Below are positions 22,849 through 35,365 of a stretch of DNA of 64,000 bases, piece after piece; position 1 is the stretch's first letter, and each line of letters starts with the position of its first letter. Location of the stretch: assembly GCA_032622095.1 (NCBI GenBank), contig CP136069.1:50330760-50394759 (forward strand), in the 5' to 3' direction. The notes beneath the pieces are model-generated. The model saw nothing but the letters and a program-made list of their open reading frames with translations. It did no database searches and had not been told where the DNA came from. A program made the translations under genes and the position numbers. This DNA comes from Siphonodentalium dalli (Eukaryota > Mollusca > Scaphopoda > Gadilida > Siphonodentaliidae).

Positions 22849-23231
22849 TTAAGTGATATGAAACACTCCAGTTGGGTTATAAAATATAAATGGAGAATAA
22901 TCTTGCTCAAGGTAGTTATTTTTACGAATATTAATCAACATTTACAGCACACATCGTCATTCTTATATATTAATTAAATCCAATGACTCTTGATGGCGAA
23001 ATCATTTGCGTTAGTTTATGATTTTTATCGCCGATTGTTGCGTCCCGAATCGAGATGTAAATATTTACAATTAAGCGTAGTTCAGACGATGATTTATATG
23101 GAGTGGTATGGTCGATTTCTTTGAGGTTTTCGGCGATGTTAGCATAATGCTACATTCCCACAGTTGACATAGCGACTGGGTACTAAATTGTCAGTTCTAC
23201 GCACCTCAACAAGTCCATAAAATGTCTTTAA
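22849..23231 (+). mobile_element. F8 element
   Basis: TTAAGTGATATGAAACACTC at the left, CATAAAATGTCTTTAA at the right. Internal landmarks AATCTTGCTCAAGGTAGTTA and GGAGTGGTATGGTCGATTTC are shared, inverted, with 51674-52048. Confidence 0.65.
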
Positions 23232-23877
23232 ACACTACTTATTTGCCCCAATTAAGATTTACAAATATGATGAACAACATTTTGATGAAGAAAACATGAG
23301 TAGAATAGAAAAAGGGGAAGATTGTCTAACCGCAAGCAGATATCCGCTTTTGTTGAACCATCTCCTCGAGTTGTGGGTTGTGTGTTGCCGACTAATGCAG
23401 AGCATAATTATGCTTTTATTGAAATCATGCTGTGAATTAGTAGATAGTCTAATTGATAACTTTAGTTTTTATATATACAGGAACTGTGATCTATAGGAAC
23501 CAAGAGATAAAACAAAATATTTTATCGTCCCGCAACGTATATAGGAAACAAGAGATAAAAAGATATTTTATCGTCCAGCAACGTATTTGCTATATATGCC
23601 AACCCACAGATTTTGGCATGCACCGTGAACTCCAGTTCATTCAGTTCAAAATATATCATGTACTCCAACTAAGCTTCTCAGTCGTGCATGATACTAATTT
23701 TGGCCGAATCAGTATCGAATTTCCAAAACCGAAAATCATTTTCCGTCGGCAAATATTAAACCGCTCCCCACTCCCCAGAGATGTTATCCGTTGCACGAGA
23801 CCTCTCTCATATCGAGGTTGTGTTCAACCAGAGATACTCTATAGTATACCTGGTTCAACCAAGTAAAACAATCATGA

Positions 23878-23927
23878 GAGAGAGAGGGGGAGAGAGGGAG
23901 AAAGGGGGAGGGGGCGGGGGAGAAAGT
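23878..23927. repeat. G/A-rich simple repeat
   Basis: AGAGAGAGAGGGGGAGAGAG grading into GGGGGAGGGGGCGGGGG; purine-only on the plus strand. Confidence 0.8.
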
Positions 23928-23939
23928 CATAAAAACGTT

Positions 23940-24200
23940 AACGATGGATAACTCTAAGATGGATAACTCTAAAATCAAGTGGCTACTATTAACAATAATA
24001 ACCACTTGATTTTAGAGTTATCCATCTTACAACCGCAATTTGTCCGTTTGAGAACGTGGATCTGGAAAAGTTTTGGCCCAGATCTCCAAAAATCTAATCA
24101 CTCTGAGCTTTGATGGGTGGGTTCCTCGACTCGAATCAAATATTTTGTACCCCCGAAGCCAAAGATATAGTAAGCTTCTGATCGCATTGAGCTCCTTTAA
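23940..24200 (+). mobile_element. F5 fragment with internal rearrangement
   Basis: Right half of F5: GATTTTAGAGTTATCCATCT, CTCTGAGCTTTGATGGGTGG, CGAAGCCAAAGA and GATCGCATTGAGCTCCTTTAA. To its left, GATGGATAACTCTAAAATCA forms an inverted repeat with the F5 start of this half, so it begins as a small foldback. Confidence 0.6.
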
Positions 24201-24707
24201 CACCGGCCCATAGGGCCTGTATCTGATACAGCGTGTGTCACACTGTCTACAAATTTTACTGTAGACATGGATGATGTATTGGCGTGTCATTGAAGTCGTC
24301 ACTGTTGGTTTCACTGCGTCTAATATCATACTTAGCAAATTAATAATTTCACACAAAAATAGTAATAGTATAAACCAACTGCTTGCCTTCGTTGTACATA
24401 GCAAACCCCATTCATCACATTTGACAACCATAATGTAGTCAGCTGTAACAACCCGCGTCATCTGTGGAATAAGAATTGGTATATTAACAATCAAGCCGGT
24501 GCACAAAATCGATACTGGGAATTGGGACCGGTTAGTTCACGTGTACTCGCACCAGGGACGTGGTGACATGAGAGATTTGGGGTGTAAATTGACTTGGAAA
24601 TTTTGGCTTTGTTCAATGGGGGTGGAGACTACCGTGGATTTAGAGTTTCCAAGGTGGACACCCCAATGGCAGGGACGTGGCGATAGGGGTTTTGGGTGTA
24701 TCACACA

Positions 24708-25883
24708 CAGGGATGTGGCTAGAGGGTCTCCGCTGGGGGGGGGGGTGTCCACCTTGGGAATTTCCAACTGCACCCGCCCCCCTTGAGTCGCAATCACACC
24801 GACACAACTTTTTGCATAATTCCATTTGCACCCCCCCCCCCCCCCCCTGAGTCGGAATCGTACCAACACAACTTTTTGCATATTTCCATTTGCACCCCCC
24901 CCCTTGTACCTCATGCTCAGGCCTAATTTCCTATATATTCATAAGCCATGCTTCTATTTCCCAGTATGAGAACATTAAGATATTTTAACCTGAAAATTGC
25001 CCCCAAAAAAACAACTAGTGATCTAATTCCAGACAAATGCACACAGCTACCGACAACAGACCAGGAAACACCGGGCCGACCATGGTTGTTCGGCCCGGTG
25101 TGAGAAATTTTTTGAAAACTATACAAGAAAATCGCAAATCCTAGCATCAAGACTGGCCTCAACTGAAGCTTTCCTAGTGTTGGAAATTTCAAACCTCATA
25201 CTCCCCCTCAGGTTGGAAAATTCTTCAACTGATGACCATTTATGTCTACAAGTTTGACCAAATGTAGTAAAATATTGTTTTGCTAAACTAATTAACAGGT
25301 TTGTATTGGCCATGTGAATGGGGCAATGACACACCGGGCCGACCATGGTTCGGCCCGGTGTGCGAAAATTTTGAAATCTGAACAAGAAAATCGCAAAATC
25401 CTAACATCTAGACTAGCCTCAAGCCTTCCTACTGTTCGAAATTTCAAACCCTACACCCCCACTTAGGTTGGAAATTTTCCAACTGATGACAATTCCAATG
25501 ACAATGTTGACCAATTGTATGACAATATTGTTTTCTTAAAATAACTAGAAGTTTTTGACTGGCCACGGGGGAGAGACCAGGACACAAGCTTTCCAAGTGT
25601 TGGAAATTTCCAACCTGTCACCCCCCTAAGGTTGGAAAATTTCCAACTGATGACCATTTCTGTCAAAAATTTTGACCAAAAATAGGAACATATGCAAATA
25701 TTGGTCGAAAAACAATAAATTCCCCCAATAAATTGTTTTATAATCAAACTACAAGAACATTTTCAACCTATTGTTGGTGTGAAATTTCGTTGTGGCAGGT
25801 ATGAAATTTCCAACTATTGAAAATATAGCTCTCTGCTGGGGGGGTGAGACACCCCCCACACCCCCCCTCTAGCCACATCCCTG
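24708..25883. mobile_element. hAT-like non-autonomous element with perfect 8-bp duplication
   Basis: Starts CAGGGATGTGGCTAGAGGGT and ends CCTCTAGCCACATCCCTG. ATCACACA stands directly on both sides (24700-24707 and 25884-25891). It contains G/C homopolymers near the ends, two ~240-bp direct repeats (about 25075-25560) each with a CCGGGCCGACCATGG...CGGCCCGG palindrome, and several TTGGAAATTTCCAAC motifs. No transposase frame. Confidence 0.75.
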
Positions 25884-25990
25884 ATCACACACCCCAACTT
25901 TGGTAACATTTTCAACAGTTGAAAATTTCATACCTGACACAACAGTAGTTTGAAATTTCACACCAGCGATAGGTTGAAAGTTACCTCGTA

Positions 25991-26168
25991 CAGTAATGCC
26001 CTAATTAATCGACCCCATAACCACAGCAGAATTATGGGTAATTTTTCAGGATTTAGTCGGAAATATGGCTTGTTGCCATTCATCGGAAAGCTCTCAGTGA
26101 GACTAAATCCTGAAAAATTACCCATAATTCTGCTGTGGTTATGGAGTCGATTAATTAGGGCATTACTG
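25991..26168. mobile_element. TA-flanked foldback MITE, mariner-like
   Basis: CAGTAATGCCCTAATTAATC and its inverse, with TA on each side (25989-25990, 26169-26170). Folds end to end; the internal GGAAAGCTCTCA block of copy 14369 is present on one arm only. Confidence 0.75.
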
Positions 26169-26968
26169 TAGTTTGATTTTCCAACGAATAATTAGTGGGG
26201 GAATTTGTTGTTTTTATACCAACAGCAATATATTTTCAACACTTGGTGCCAGTCTAGATGCCAAGATTCAGCATTTTTCATGTTCATATTAATTATTTTG
26301 TTTCTCGCACTGAACTGAGGGGTCATGATCCATCACCGATGCATGGCCAGTCAAAAACTGCTAATAATGTTTTTTTTAAATCGAGGCCCGAATTTGCCTG
26401 GATTTCGTCTTCTAGGTGCATGGATTTTCCAGATTTCGGGTTCAGATTTCAAAATTTTGTCCCAACGGGTCCAACCATGATCGGCATGGTGGATCCTCTT
26501 CCCTCCCCGGTAGTCAGACAAAACTAAAATTAACTATATTAAATTGTTTTTATATCAGCTCTGTGAGTTTAGCCTGGTTCAAAGGGATGCAGTTGGAAAT
26601 TCCAAGTTTGACCCCCACCAGCGGAGAACCTCTTGCCACATTCCTGCTCTCATCAATTGTGATTCCGATAGCTGTATCTATATTGAAGGTTTAGACAAAA
26701 CTAAAACCCGACAATCGGCTTCAGGGTTCGAGGTGTCTAGATCTAGTTCCGAATTGGTACATTGGTACAGACAGACAAGTAGTTCCAGCGAGACCCTACG
26801 AGACGAGAAATAATGGGAGACTTCGAATCAATCGGCGTTCCATGCATTACTTATAAGATATATTCGCACGCTATATGTAGAACTTCCGAACGAGTACCTC
26901 CAATGATCCATAATTCATTTCCTTTGCAATAGAATCACGCCTGGGTGAAAATAAGTTGTGAGGCGAAA

Positions 26969-27345
26969 CAGGGACGTGGTTCGATGTCTCCGTTTGGGGG
27001 GGGGGGTATCCACCTTGCAAGTTTCAATTCCAACCCCTTGAAGCAAACCGAGAATTTAAAATCCGTGAAATTCAATTTGCACACTAGCCATAGGTCAAAA
27101 TTTTCCAACTGGTATCTCAGTCTTTCCAAACTATGGAATTTTCCAATTTAACTCCCCTTGTGGTCGAAATTTGCAAGTGATTGCATCTCAATCCACAAGT
27201 TTGACCCCGAGTAGGAAAATATTCCACTTTTGGTCTAAAAACAAGAAATATCACAATAAATGCTGGTTGGAATATCAAACTATCAGAACAAATTATTGTT
27301 ACAGGCATGGAATTTCCTACCTTTGAAAAATTGGACCAAAGTTGG
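26969..27345. mobile_element. hAT-like element, right end lost
   Basis: CAGGGACGTGGTTCGATGTC followed by a G run and TATCCACCTTGCAAG is the family left end. TTTTCCAACTGG and TTTTCCAATTTAACTCCCC motifs follow. The right terminus is not recognisable before a small F4 remnant at about 27350-27430. Confidence 0.45.
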
Positions 27346-27528
27346 CCTTGTTGAACATTATACATGTATGATCTTAACATTTCTTAAGGAAATACTCGTC
27401 AATGAGTATTTAGTAAATAAAAGATTAATAAATTACAAAACGATTAGGAAGTCAGATCTGCATGCATGAAACGTACGTATATATACGGTCTCGATAATCT
27501 GCTTTCGACTTGAAAACATTGACAATAT

Positions 27529-27730
27529 TTAAAGGGTTGTGAAACATTCCGCTTGGGTAATTGTGTGCATGAGATCGGAGAATAGTCTTTTATTGAGAGC
27601 AGTTATTCTCATAAATATCATATCCATATTAGCAGCACACAATTTCATTGTCTCGACGTCCGATACCCCCAAATTTCAAGGTGGACACCCCCTAACAAAG
27701 ACCCTCTACCCACGTCACTGTCTATATATA
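27529..27730 (+). mobile_element. F8 fragment followed by hAT-like right end
   Basis: TTAAAGGGTTGTGAAACATT to about 27655 matches the F8 left part. From 27663, CCCCCAAATTTCAAGGTGGA and ACCCTCTACCCACGTCACTG resemble a worn hAT-like right end. Confidence 0.45.
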
Positions 27731-28020
27731 TATGTGTACCACCACACCATATACCTATACTCACACAGTATCCACAACTGTCGTGGGATAATGGTGCTTT
27801 CTAGAAGACTTGTATACTATGCGACAAATGTTTCTATGTCAATTACATTGGTATTCATATTATACAGATAATCACATTTCCGAATGCTATAGATTTTCCA
27901 TAAAAAAACGAACAAACACAGACACATTAATCCACCGCCGTTGAAATATACCGCTATAACTAATTGTCCGTATAGATTTCTTTGATAATTTACTTCTTGC
28001 TTTTGTCCAAAATAATAGTG

Positions 28021-28421
28021 TTAACCCTTTACCCAACAGAAGGGCCCTGTGCCAATGCATTCTCTTATATATGCGAGTCGACCATAGGTCGCCTCGCATA
28101 TATAAGAGAATGCATTGGCTTAACACATTAAAAATTATAAAATTGTTAAAGAATGTAAGAAAAAATGGTAAAAAGTGTTAAAAAAAGATTTTTGTTTAGG
28201 CCAATGCATTCTCTTATATATGCGAGGCGACCTATGGTCGACTCGCATATATAAGAGAATGCATTGGCACATGGCATAACTGTAACTATCACAATGTGGT
28301 CAAGGAGCCGGTTCCAATGATACCCATATTTGTATGGTTCTATTGAGAAAGACCGAAGATATGTTAGGCTGTTGAAGCTTTATTTGGCCGGTTTTGGCCG
28401 GTTTGTTGGGTAAAGGGTTAA
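28021..28421 (+). mobile_element. F1 MITE, piggyBac-like
   Basis: TTAACCCTTTACCCAACAGA to GTTTGTTGGGTAAAGGGTTAA. Hairpins at 28051-28119 and 28200-28268; the spacer has the full AAAGAATGTAAGAAAAAATG segment. Typical full-length F1. Confidence 0.85.
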
Positions 28422-28859
28422 CTCGCGATTTCCATGAGATCTTCCATTGAATGACAATTTGATAAAGATCAGAACCGACAGTCATTTTATTTTCCCTGCC
28501 CCAGGATATTATCAGTATTTGCGACGGTCGGGAGTCGTGAAATTACTCGCGGTTATATGTTTTCTTACAACACCGGGTTACGTATTGTCGCGTAATACAA
28601 TTTGCATTTCCCCTTGGGGATATTTTTCGTCTAGAAAGGAGCCAATTACGTTGATATTTCAACGTCCTCGTGTTCATGTGTATTTTCTAGCAAATTATAG
28701 CGACGATGCATGACATGTTCCTGTCATTAGCTGTTAACCGACTTTTCCGAATGAAGCCTTCGTGTATGATTCAACTGGCCACATGCAGAGAATATATATG
28801 AGTATTAAGTGTCGGTTTGATTCGAATTACTCTGCTATCTGCCACTATTTTGTGTAAAA

Positions 28860-29560
28860 TATGTCGTTTTAGACCAAAATTCGAATATTTTCCTGCAGTC
28901 AGTCAAAACTTTAGACTGGAATAGCCATCAGTTTTCCCCACCATATAGTTGGCATTTTTCGACAAGTTGGACATTTTGAGGTATAAATGTATCAGCTTAA
29001 AATAGTGTGGGTGGGTCAGTCGGAAACTCTGATAAGGTCACACCTAATAAATTCCCCCTACAGCCATATATATGGCGGTGGTGTGACATTGAGAACCCAA
29101 GACATGGGTCTCGGGGTTGGGGGAGTCTAACCCACCCAACTTTGCTAAAACATTTCATGAGTTGGAATTTCATGCCTGACACAACATTAGTTGGACATTT
29201 TACACCACATATATAGGTTGAAATCGTTCTCATCATTGTTTGATTTTTCAACCAGTAGTTAGTGGGGAATTTGTTGTTTTAGACCAACATTGGCATATTT
29301 TTCTACTTTTTGTAAAAGAAATTGGTCTGAAATGGGCATTTTTTTTGTTGCAATTGTCCAACCTTTTGTGGTGTTAGGTTGGAAATATACAATAGTTGGA
29401 AAGTTTGGGGTATCAGTTGGAAAGATCCAACCCAAGGAGAGGGGTGCAAATGGAATTTTGCAAACTATGAGATTGGTCTGGTTCATAGGTGGGTGTACAG
29501 TTGGAAATTTCAAGGTGAACACTCCACCCCAACGTGGGACCATGTATATATATATATATG
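28860..29560. mobile_element. hAT-like family, TTGGAAA-rich remnant
   Basis: Repeated GTTGGAAA, TTTTCAACC and TTCCAAC motifs, with a worn right-end block CACTCCACCCCAACGTGGGA near 29520. Left terminus not visible. Confidence 0.45.
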
Positions 29561-30096
29561 CACGGTCCAATTTGACATCAAATTAGTGAAAATGTCCTGA
29601 GTATATGTTCAGCTTACCACAGTTACCTGAAATCACCATCATTTGTATGACACACTGATAGACCGCGAAAATACGAAAACATTAATCGGATTTACGTTGA
29701 AAACGGGTTCAAAAGATCGTATAATTGAGAACGCTCTTTATTATATACCGCCATTTTTGGGACCGAACCATGGACGCTGTTAATACGAGAAGATCTTTCG
29801 ATGAATTTTTTTGCTAGGCCAACAGATATTCAAATCATTAAAAACTTCTCTTTTGAAAGTCGATACATGGTCATCAAAACCTCACATTAATGGGCTCATT
29901 GGTCCGATATAATTATTTTCTGGTATAGAAAACTACAAATCGTACATATGATTATTATAAGGTGTAAAATCGGATAGGTTAACTTTAATACTTTCGTGAG
30001 GTTCACGACGGGGGATGGCACTTTTTGTTGTTGCAAAGCGACCATATACCTGAGATGACTATTCGTGTCGTTTCGCAAACACCATGTCAGCCATGA

Positions 30097-30573
30097 TTAA
30101 AGGTACTCAATCCGATCAGACGGTGCCCACACCATCAAGATACAACAACAACAACATTTCTTCAAAATACGCTTTAGTTATCACAATCGATCTATTGCAA
30201 CAAAATAATGCTAACCACTGTCAACTATGGTATAAAATTTTCCAAAACTTGTTAATTATCAATATTTTGTTCAACACAATATGGCCGTATTTATTATCAG
30301 TAAATTATCACGTAATTTGACCGTATTACCACTTAGTTTTAGAGTTATCCATCTTCATCCGCAATTTTGTCCGAGACCCTCCGTTTGACCACGTGTTTCT
30401 GGGCCACATATTATTACACATCTCGAGAAATTACAAACTTCAAAAATCGATATCTGATCACTCTGAGCTTTGATTGGGGGGGGGGGGGTCCTCGACTCCA
30501 ATCAAAAATGTTTTACCCCTGAAGCCAAAGAAATAGTAATTTAGGAGCGTCTGATCGGATTGAGTACCTTTAA
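30097..30573 (+). mobile_element. F5 MITE, Kolobok/T2-like, uninterrupted
   Basis: TTAAAGGTACTCAATCCGAT and its inverse, TTAA at both edges, 477 bp. Reads CACATATTATTACACATC across the position where the copy at 16528 holds the Crypton, so it serves as an empty-site reference. A G run near 30476 interrupts the usual GGGTGGGTTCC. Confidence 0.85.
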
Positions 30574-31169
30574 AATAAATGTTCATGAATGTTTCAAACA
30601 TGCAATGTTTATCTCTCAATTCATTCGGATTATCCAAACACATCAGGGGGAAACTTTCCGGGCCCGTATGCCGGGGTGGGTGGGTGGTCGATGGGACCAA
30701 CAAATTTTTGTTTCCGAAACTCAAATTGTTTTCCCCTGCAAGTCTTGTTGACTGTTTTTGCAATGAGTTTGGCTTAAAACACCTTAGAATGTCAATATTA
30801 ACATAAATGAAAAATTTCACGATGATCAGACAAACAGTATATAGCCTGTAGCCCATGCTAATGGATTGTATTTTGAAATCCAAGATGGCCACTGGCAGCC
30901 ATGTTTTTTGACCGAATGACCCCAAAATGACTCGTTCCTATTTACATGTCAATGTTATCATCCATGACAAATAGTATGCACAAAAATTCATATACAGCTG
31001 TTTACAGTGAATTTCCTCCGCAAATCTCTGTTTTAGTGTTAAAAAGGGGTGGTTGTCAAAAAATGGTCGGGAAAAAACTGCGGAAAAACGAAAAAAAAAA
31101 TTGGACGCGGGGTAGGTGGGTTCCAACAGGGTCGAAAGGAAAAAATCAGCATACGTGCCTGAACATTTT

Positions 31170-31210
31170 TTTCCGACCCCCCCCCCCCCACCCCCCCCCC
31201 CCCCCCCGAC
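31170..31210. repeat. C-tract
   Basis: Two long C runs split by a single A. A Pro-rich frame here is an artefact of the homopolymer. Confidence 0.8.
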
Positions 31211-31448
31211 CACATCGGATATAGTTAACAACTTAACAGTACGTTTTATTCACATTTGCCCTACCAGCATCATAACAATTCAGCAGAACCCGTGCACCCA
31301 TTACACCACATAACAGCCAGGACCACTTAACCGGGGTATGGCAGTACAGGTGTTAATCAAGTACACGTAACGTTCCACCGAGTACACAGCATGATCCTGT
31401 TTATATATATATGCATCTGTATATATATATTGTGTATATTATGCTGTT

Positions 31449-31706
31449 CAAGCGTTGATATAGTGTGCCTGTCATTTGCAGAATGAGGTCCCCAGAGGGG
31501 TGAATTTAGTGATGCTACCCCGCATAGCGGGCTAGCATCACCAAATTCATCCTCTGGGGGACCTCATTCTGCTTACACCTCAGCATAATGAGGCCCAGAG
31601 GGTGAATTTGGTGATGCTAGCCCGCTATGCGGGGTATCATCACTAAATTCACCCTCTGGGGACCTCATTCTGCAAATTACAGGCACCCTATTTCAAGGCT
31701 TGATGC
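31449..31706. mobile_element. Foldback element with paired hairpins
   Basis: TCAAGCGTTGATATAGTGTG and TTTCAAGGCTTGATG are the outer inverted ends. Inside, two hairpins with GAGGTCCCCAGAGG arms and GAATTTAGTGATGCTA sequences stand head to head (31483-31572 and 31588-31675), so the element is nearly one large palindrome. Related to 13650-14100. Confidence 0.7.
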
Positions 31707-32049
31707 TGTTGAAATAAAAATCAACGTTCCGAATCAGTTATAGGTATTTAGTGCTCTTTCACAAAGTTGCTTTTCTACCATGACCATTAATTTCAACACA
31801 TCTTCCCATAAAAACTACGCTGTTGTTCTCATGGCCTATATATGAGCTATTTGCTTATCTACCAATTAACTCGTGCATTCTGACATATGTAATGTTTATC
31901 GTTCTCGACATGTAGTGAATACATCTCAATATATAAGTCGATCTTTCTTATTTCTTGCATCGGGGCGTAATTTTCTCATGTCGAAATTGATATAATAAAG
32001 TTAATGCGGGGCACTTAAGACATACGTGTATAACTCAGTACACGAAAAG

Positions 32050-32300
32050 GGGGCTCATTGTGGCCCAGTTGGCATGGCGTCATTAACAGGGGCAGCAGTT
32101 AAGGGGTGCAGCGACTCTAGCTCTGACTTACACCCGCAGAGATCGTGCATATAATCAACCCGTTAAAAACCTGGGAACTTTTTGATGTTCTGACCTGTTC
32201 TGAAGGATAAATTTATAACATTGAAGAAACAACGCAGGGAAATAATTCTTTGTGAATACTTGTTCCTTAATAGTATATTTCATATTCACTGGGGTTAAAA
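32050..32300. repeat. Dispersed repeat shared with 38020-38220 and 39240-39420
   Basis: The landmarks GACTCTAGCTCTG, CCTGGGAACTTTTTGA and ATAACATTGAAGAAA.AACGC recur in the same order at the other two places. A tRNA-like GGCCCAGTTGGCATGGC stands near 32062 but no intact tRNA or SINE tail follows. Confidence 0.45.
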
Positions 32301-33560
32301 GATTCCTGCTGTTTTGGATCTAACATGATTTTAATGGTGATTTTTTAAGAAAACAACTTAAACATCGTGAAAAATGTTAATTTTTAGTGTGATCTTCTTA
32401 ATTGGCTCTTTGTGTCCCTTGTGGAATCAGTGTGTAGCAAGCACAGTGTCATTCATTTGGCACCAAAACGAATATTGACGCTATTATTGTGCTCAATCTA
32501 CGCCTTGATCAGTAGAGAATTCGCAAGAAAATGATTAAACTTCCAACTCCAGCAAATGCTTTTGAACGGAAATAAAACTCTTAAAAGGCACAAAGTCGAA
32601 TCAACAATGATCTATGAATTTTCGGACCCATGGTGAGAAAAGTGTCACCTGGTATCAACTTTTTTATGATTAAAAGTGTTGCATTGGCTCCGACTCTAAT
32701 TTTCGATTGCTTATCCTGGATTCCTGGGCGAATTGATCGGTTCCGACTCTAGCATAGTGATGTTGTCTCTTCTTTTTCCCGGTAGAGTCTATCGCCATTA
32801 ACACCTCACCATCCTCAATTAATATTTTATTACTTAACTAGAAGGATTCCTGTTTTTCCAACCTTCACATAATTTTAGATACACACTTGCCATATTTATT
32901 GATATTTCAAAACGGAATTCTTTTAAAATCAAAATATCTTCAATATATATTGGTACATGTTTTAAAGTTCAACAACTTTTAAAGATAACAAATAATTCGG
33001 AGCATACAACGAGCATGCTATATATACTTGTGTAAGTCTTTTATGACATATGAACCGTTAACATTTACATATATCCAGGTACCGAGAACTTAAAAATGAG
33101 AGTTTCTTATATTGATTTACATTTGGAAATGTTCTGTGTATCTACATAATTGGGTTATGTCATTTTAATTAGAAGTGCATGGCGCGGTAATAACCTTGTG
33201 TGCCCCCATTGTAATTAGTGACGCTGTCAGTCCCGAGCTCGAATCTGCATACATCCCTTTGTACACTTGTCACATATTTCTCTGCGGTTGAAACCGACAT
33301 CGTGTCGTTGACACCTTTTTGTCATGCAGTACCTGTAATATTCCGAAACCGCCGGGGGCATATGACAATTTATGATCAGACCCGTCATTATGCCCCACAC
33401 ATATATATATACTGTACATATACAGATCGTGGTCTGGAGGCTATATCGCCGATTATTTATCTAACATGTGCGTGAGCAATGTGATAATTAGTGGATATAA
33501 ATGCCCTTGTTATTGAGCCGAGTCTACCCATGTACAAAGCAAAGCTATACATGTATATAT
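32300..33560. other. No gene recognised
   Basis: A/T-rich sequence without a supported frame, element end or strong hairpin. A TA-rich microsatellite block lies near 33400. Confidence 0.45.
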
Positions 33561-33564
33561 ACAC

Positions 33565-34130
33565 AGGGGGTCGCATATGATCATAATTTTCAACAGTTGG
33601 AAATGTCATGCCTGGCATAACAGTAGTTGGACATTTCAGACCAAAAGAAGGTTGAATTTGTTCTGATAGTTCGATATTTCAACCACTATTTAAATAGTGT
33701 GAAATCTGTATATATATTTTTTTTGGACTAAAATTGCTATCATTTGGAAAGTTCCAACCATATATATATATAGGGTCTGATTGAACGAAAAATTACAACA
33801 GTTGGAAAGTGTGAGGAAATCCAAGCACAATGGGATGCAATTTGGAATTTCTTGGACTTGGAAACCTTAATGACATCATGAAACTGCATCATGCATTGTA
33901 CGTAGAGAGCTCGAAATCCAAGCACAATGGGATGCAATTTGGAATTTCTTGGACTTGGAAACGTTAATGACATAATGAAACTGCATCATGCATTGTACGT
34001 AGAGAGCTCGAAATCCAAGCACAATGGGATGCAATTTGGAATTTCTTTGACTTGGAAACCTTAATGACATCATGAAACTGCACCATGCATTGTACGTATA
34101 TAGAGCTCGAAATTACCAATACCAGGAAAG
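33565..34130. mobile_element. hAT-like remnant with 97-bp tandem repeat
   Basis: Flanked by TTTTCAACAGTTGGAAATG and other family motifs. The centre is a 97-bp tandem repeat with units starting TCCAAGCACAATGGGATGCA at 33820, 33917 and 34014, nearly identical. Terminal CAGGGA motifs are not seen. Confidence 0.6.
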
Positions 34131-34194
34131 CGAATGACAAACTTCCCCATATACACGATTCAAGTCGCCCCGACTTTCACTTGATTTATTAATG

Positions 34195-34255
34195 TGCGCT
34201 TGTAGGAATCGAACCGGATATCGAGACAGAACGGACTCAGTTTCCTATATATATA
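34195..34255 (-). pseudogene. tRNA 3'-half-like fragment
   Basis: On the minus strand CCGGTTCGATTCC matches a tRNA T-arm (Pol III B box) and is followed by TACAAGCGCA. No matching 5' acceptor strand, D-arm or anticodon arm is found upstream. More likely a relic of a tRNA or SINE, or chance. Confidence 0.25.
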
Positions 34256-34414
34256 CCGCATATATACATGAGAGCTTGTTAAACTGAATGCGTAGTTATT
34301 TCTCGTTTATTCATATGTATGGTTGTGCAGCTAATAAGTTAAGCAAACATCCTTATGTGCATTTTTGTTACGTATTTATAAGCTGAATTCCATCGTGTTC
34401 AACAAACTACGGCC

Positions 34415-34600
34415 AAACTGCAAGGCCGGGAACCTACATGTACGTCACCGTTTACGCTTGGCGCTAAGATATCGCGTCTGGAAATTTCAACATTCGTTTT
34501 TCCCCTATACATATTTCCCAAAGATATCAGCACTTTTAGACTATAGTGGGCAATCCCAAAACAACTCATCTTGAGCTAGCAAATATTGACACATATATAG
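34415..34600. repeat. Dispersed repeat shared with the window's right edge
   Basis: GGCCGGGAAC, AATTTCAACATTCGT and a CTTGAGCTA block also occur in order at 63808-63915. Class unknown. Confidence 0.4.
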
Positions 34601-34759
34601 CTCAATCTGTTTTGATGAGTTCTTTATAGAGAAAACGATGAATACTCACTTCGATCTGAGAATTATTGTCGCCACACACATGCCTACACGTGAATACAAT
34701 ATCTATACAAATCTACTTTCCACATGCACATGGAAGAATGGGTCATTTCATTGTATAGT

Positions 34760-34910
34760 TTAACCCTTTCTGTGCTAAATAGGTTCTCCCATTCAGGTAT
34801 AAAAATATATGTTGGAATAGTCTAGTATTATTCATCCAGAGGGAGTTCAGGTATAATAAAAGCAGATGACAGGCAGAAAATTAGATAATATACGGGCAGC
34901 ATTAAATTAA
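34760..34910 (+). mobile_element. F4 fragment
   Basis: TTAACCCTTTCTGTGCTAAA and TTCTCCCATTCAGGTATAAA form the left third of F4. The hairpin half is missing. Confidence 0.6.
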
Positions 34911-35365
34911 TATTAAAAGCTAGTCAATGCCAATGGTGTATATAGTTCTGTTAAGAGTCAGCGGTATTGGCATTGTCCCTTATCCTACATACAAACAATT
35001 TGACAATTGCTAGTCATCACACCACAATCAGAAGAATTTTACTTCGTCACCCACGTAGTTTGCATCGCGTTCGTCCAGCTAGTTGAACGTGCTTTGGAAA
35101 CAGCATGAGTTGTGGAAACGATGTGAATGCATTTCAATGAAACACAGCAGCCATGTTCGCGATTACATGAATAAATAAACATGCAAATGCAAAGTAACAT
35201 ACAGTTGGCTGCACTCCCCGACTCTCAACAACAATGGATCCACAGTCCTAGTTGAATATACAATATACTCATGTATGCGAAACGATATATCAAATGCGTC
35301 GTAGATAAGTCGCCAGAGTATACTAAGTATCTATCACACATCATCCGGTTAAGATCATATCGGCA

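Larger units (their letters stand above)
24553..26645. mobile_element. Stack of hAT-like CAGGGACG repeats
   Basis: Terminal motifs CAGGGACGTGG occur at 24553 and 24670, and the inverse CTCTTGCCACATTCCTG ends near 26645. The interior is full of TTGGAAATTTCCAAC-type motifs. Older members are interrupted by the younger element at 24708-25883 and the foldback at 25991-26168, so individual outer boundaries are uncertain. Confidence 0.45.

Noticed and set aside
24027-24506. 159-codon minus-strand frame
   Set aside because: About a third is F5 MITE sequence and the rest shows no recognisable domain.
32050-32160. tRNA A-box-like GGCCCAGTTGGCATGGC as start of a SINE
   Set aside because: No B box at the right distance and no tail; retained only as a dispersed repeat.
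34195-34255. Possible functional tRNA on the minus strand
   Set aside because: Only a T-arm-like block is present; acceptor 5' strand, D-arm and anticodon arm are missing.
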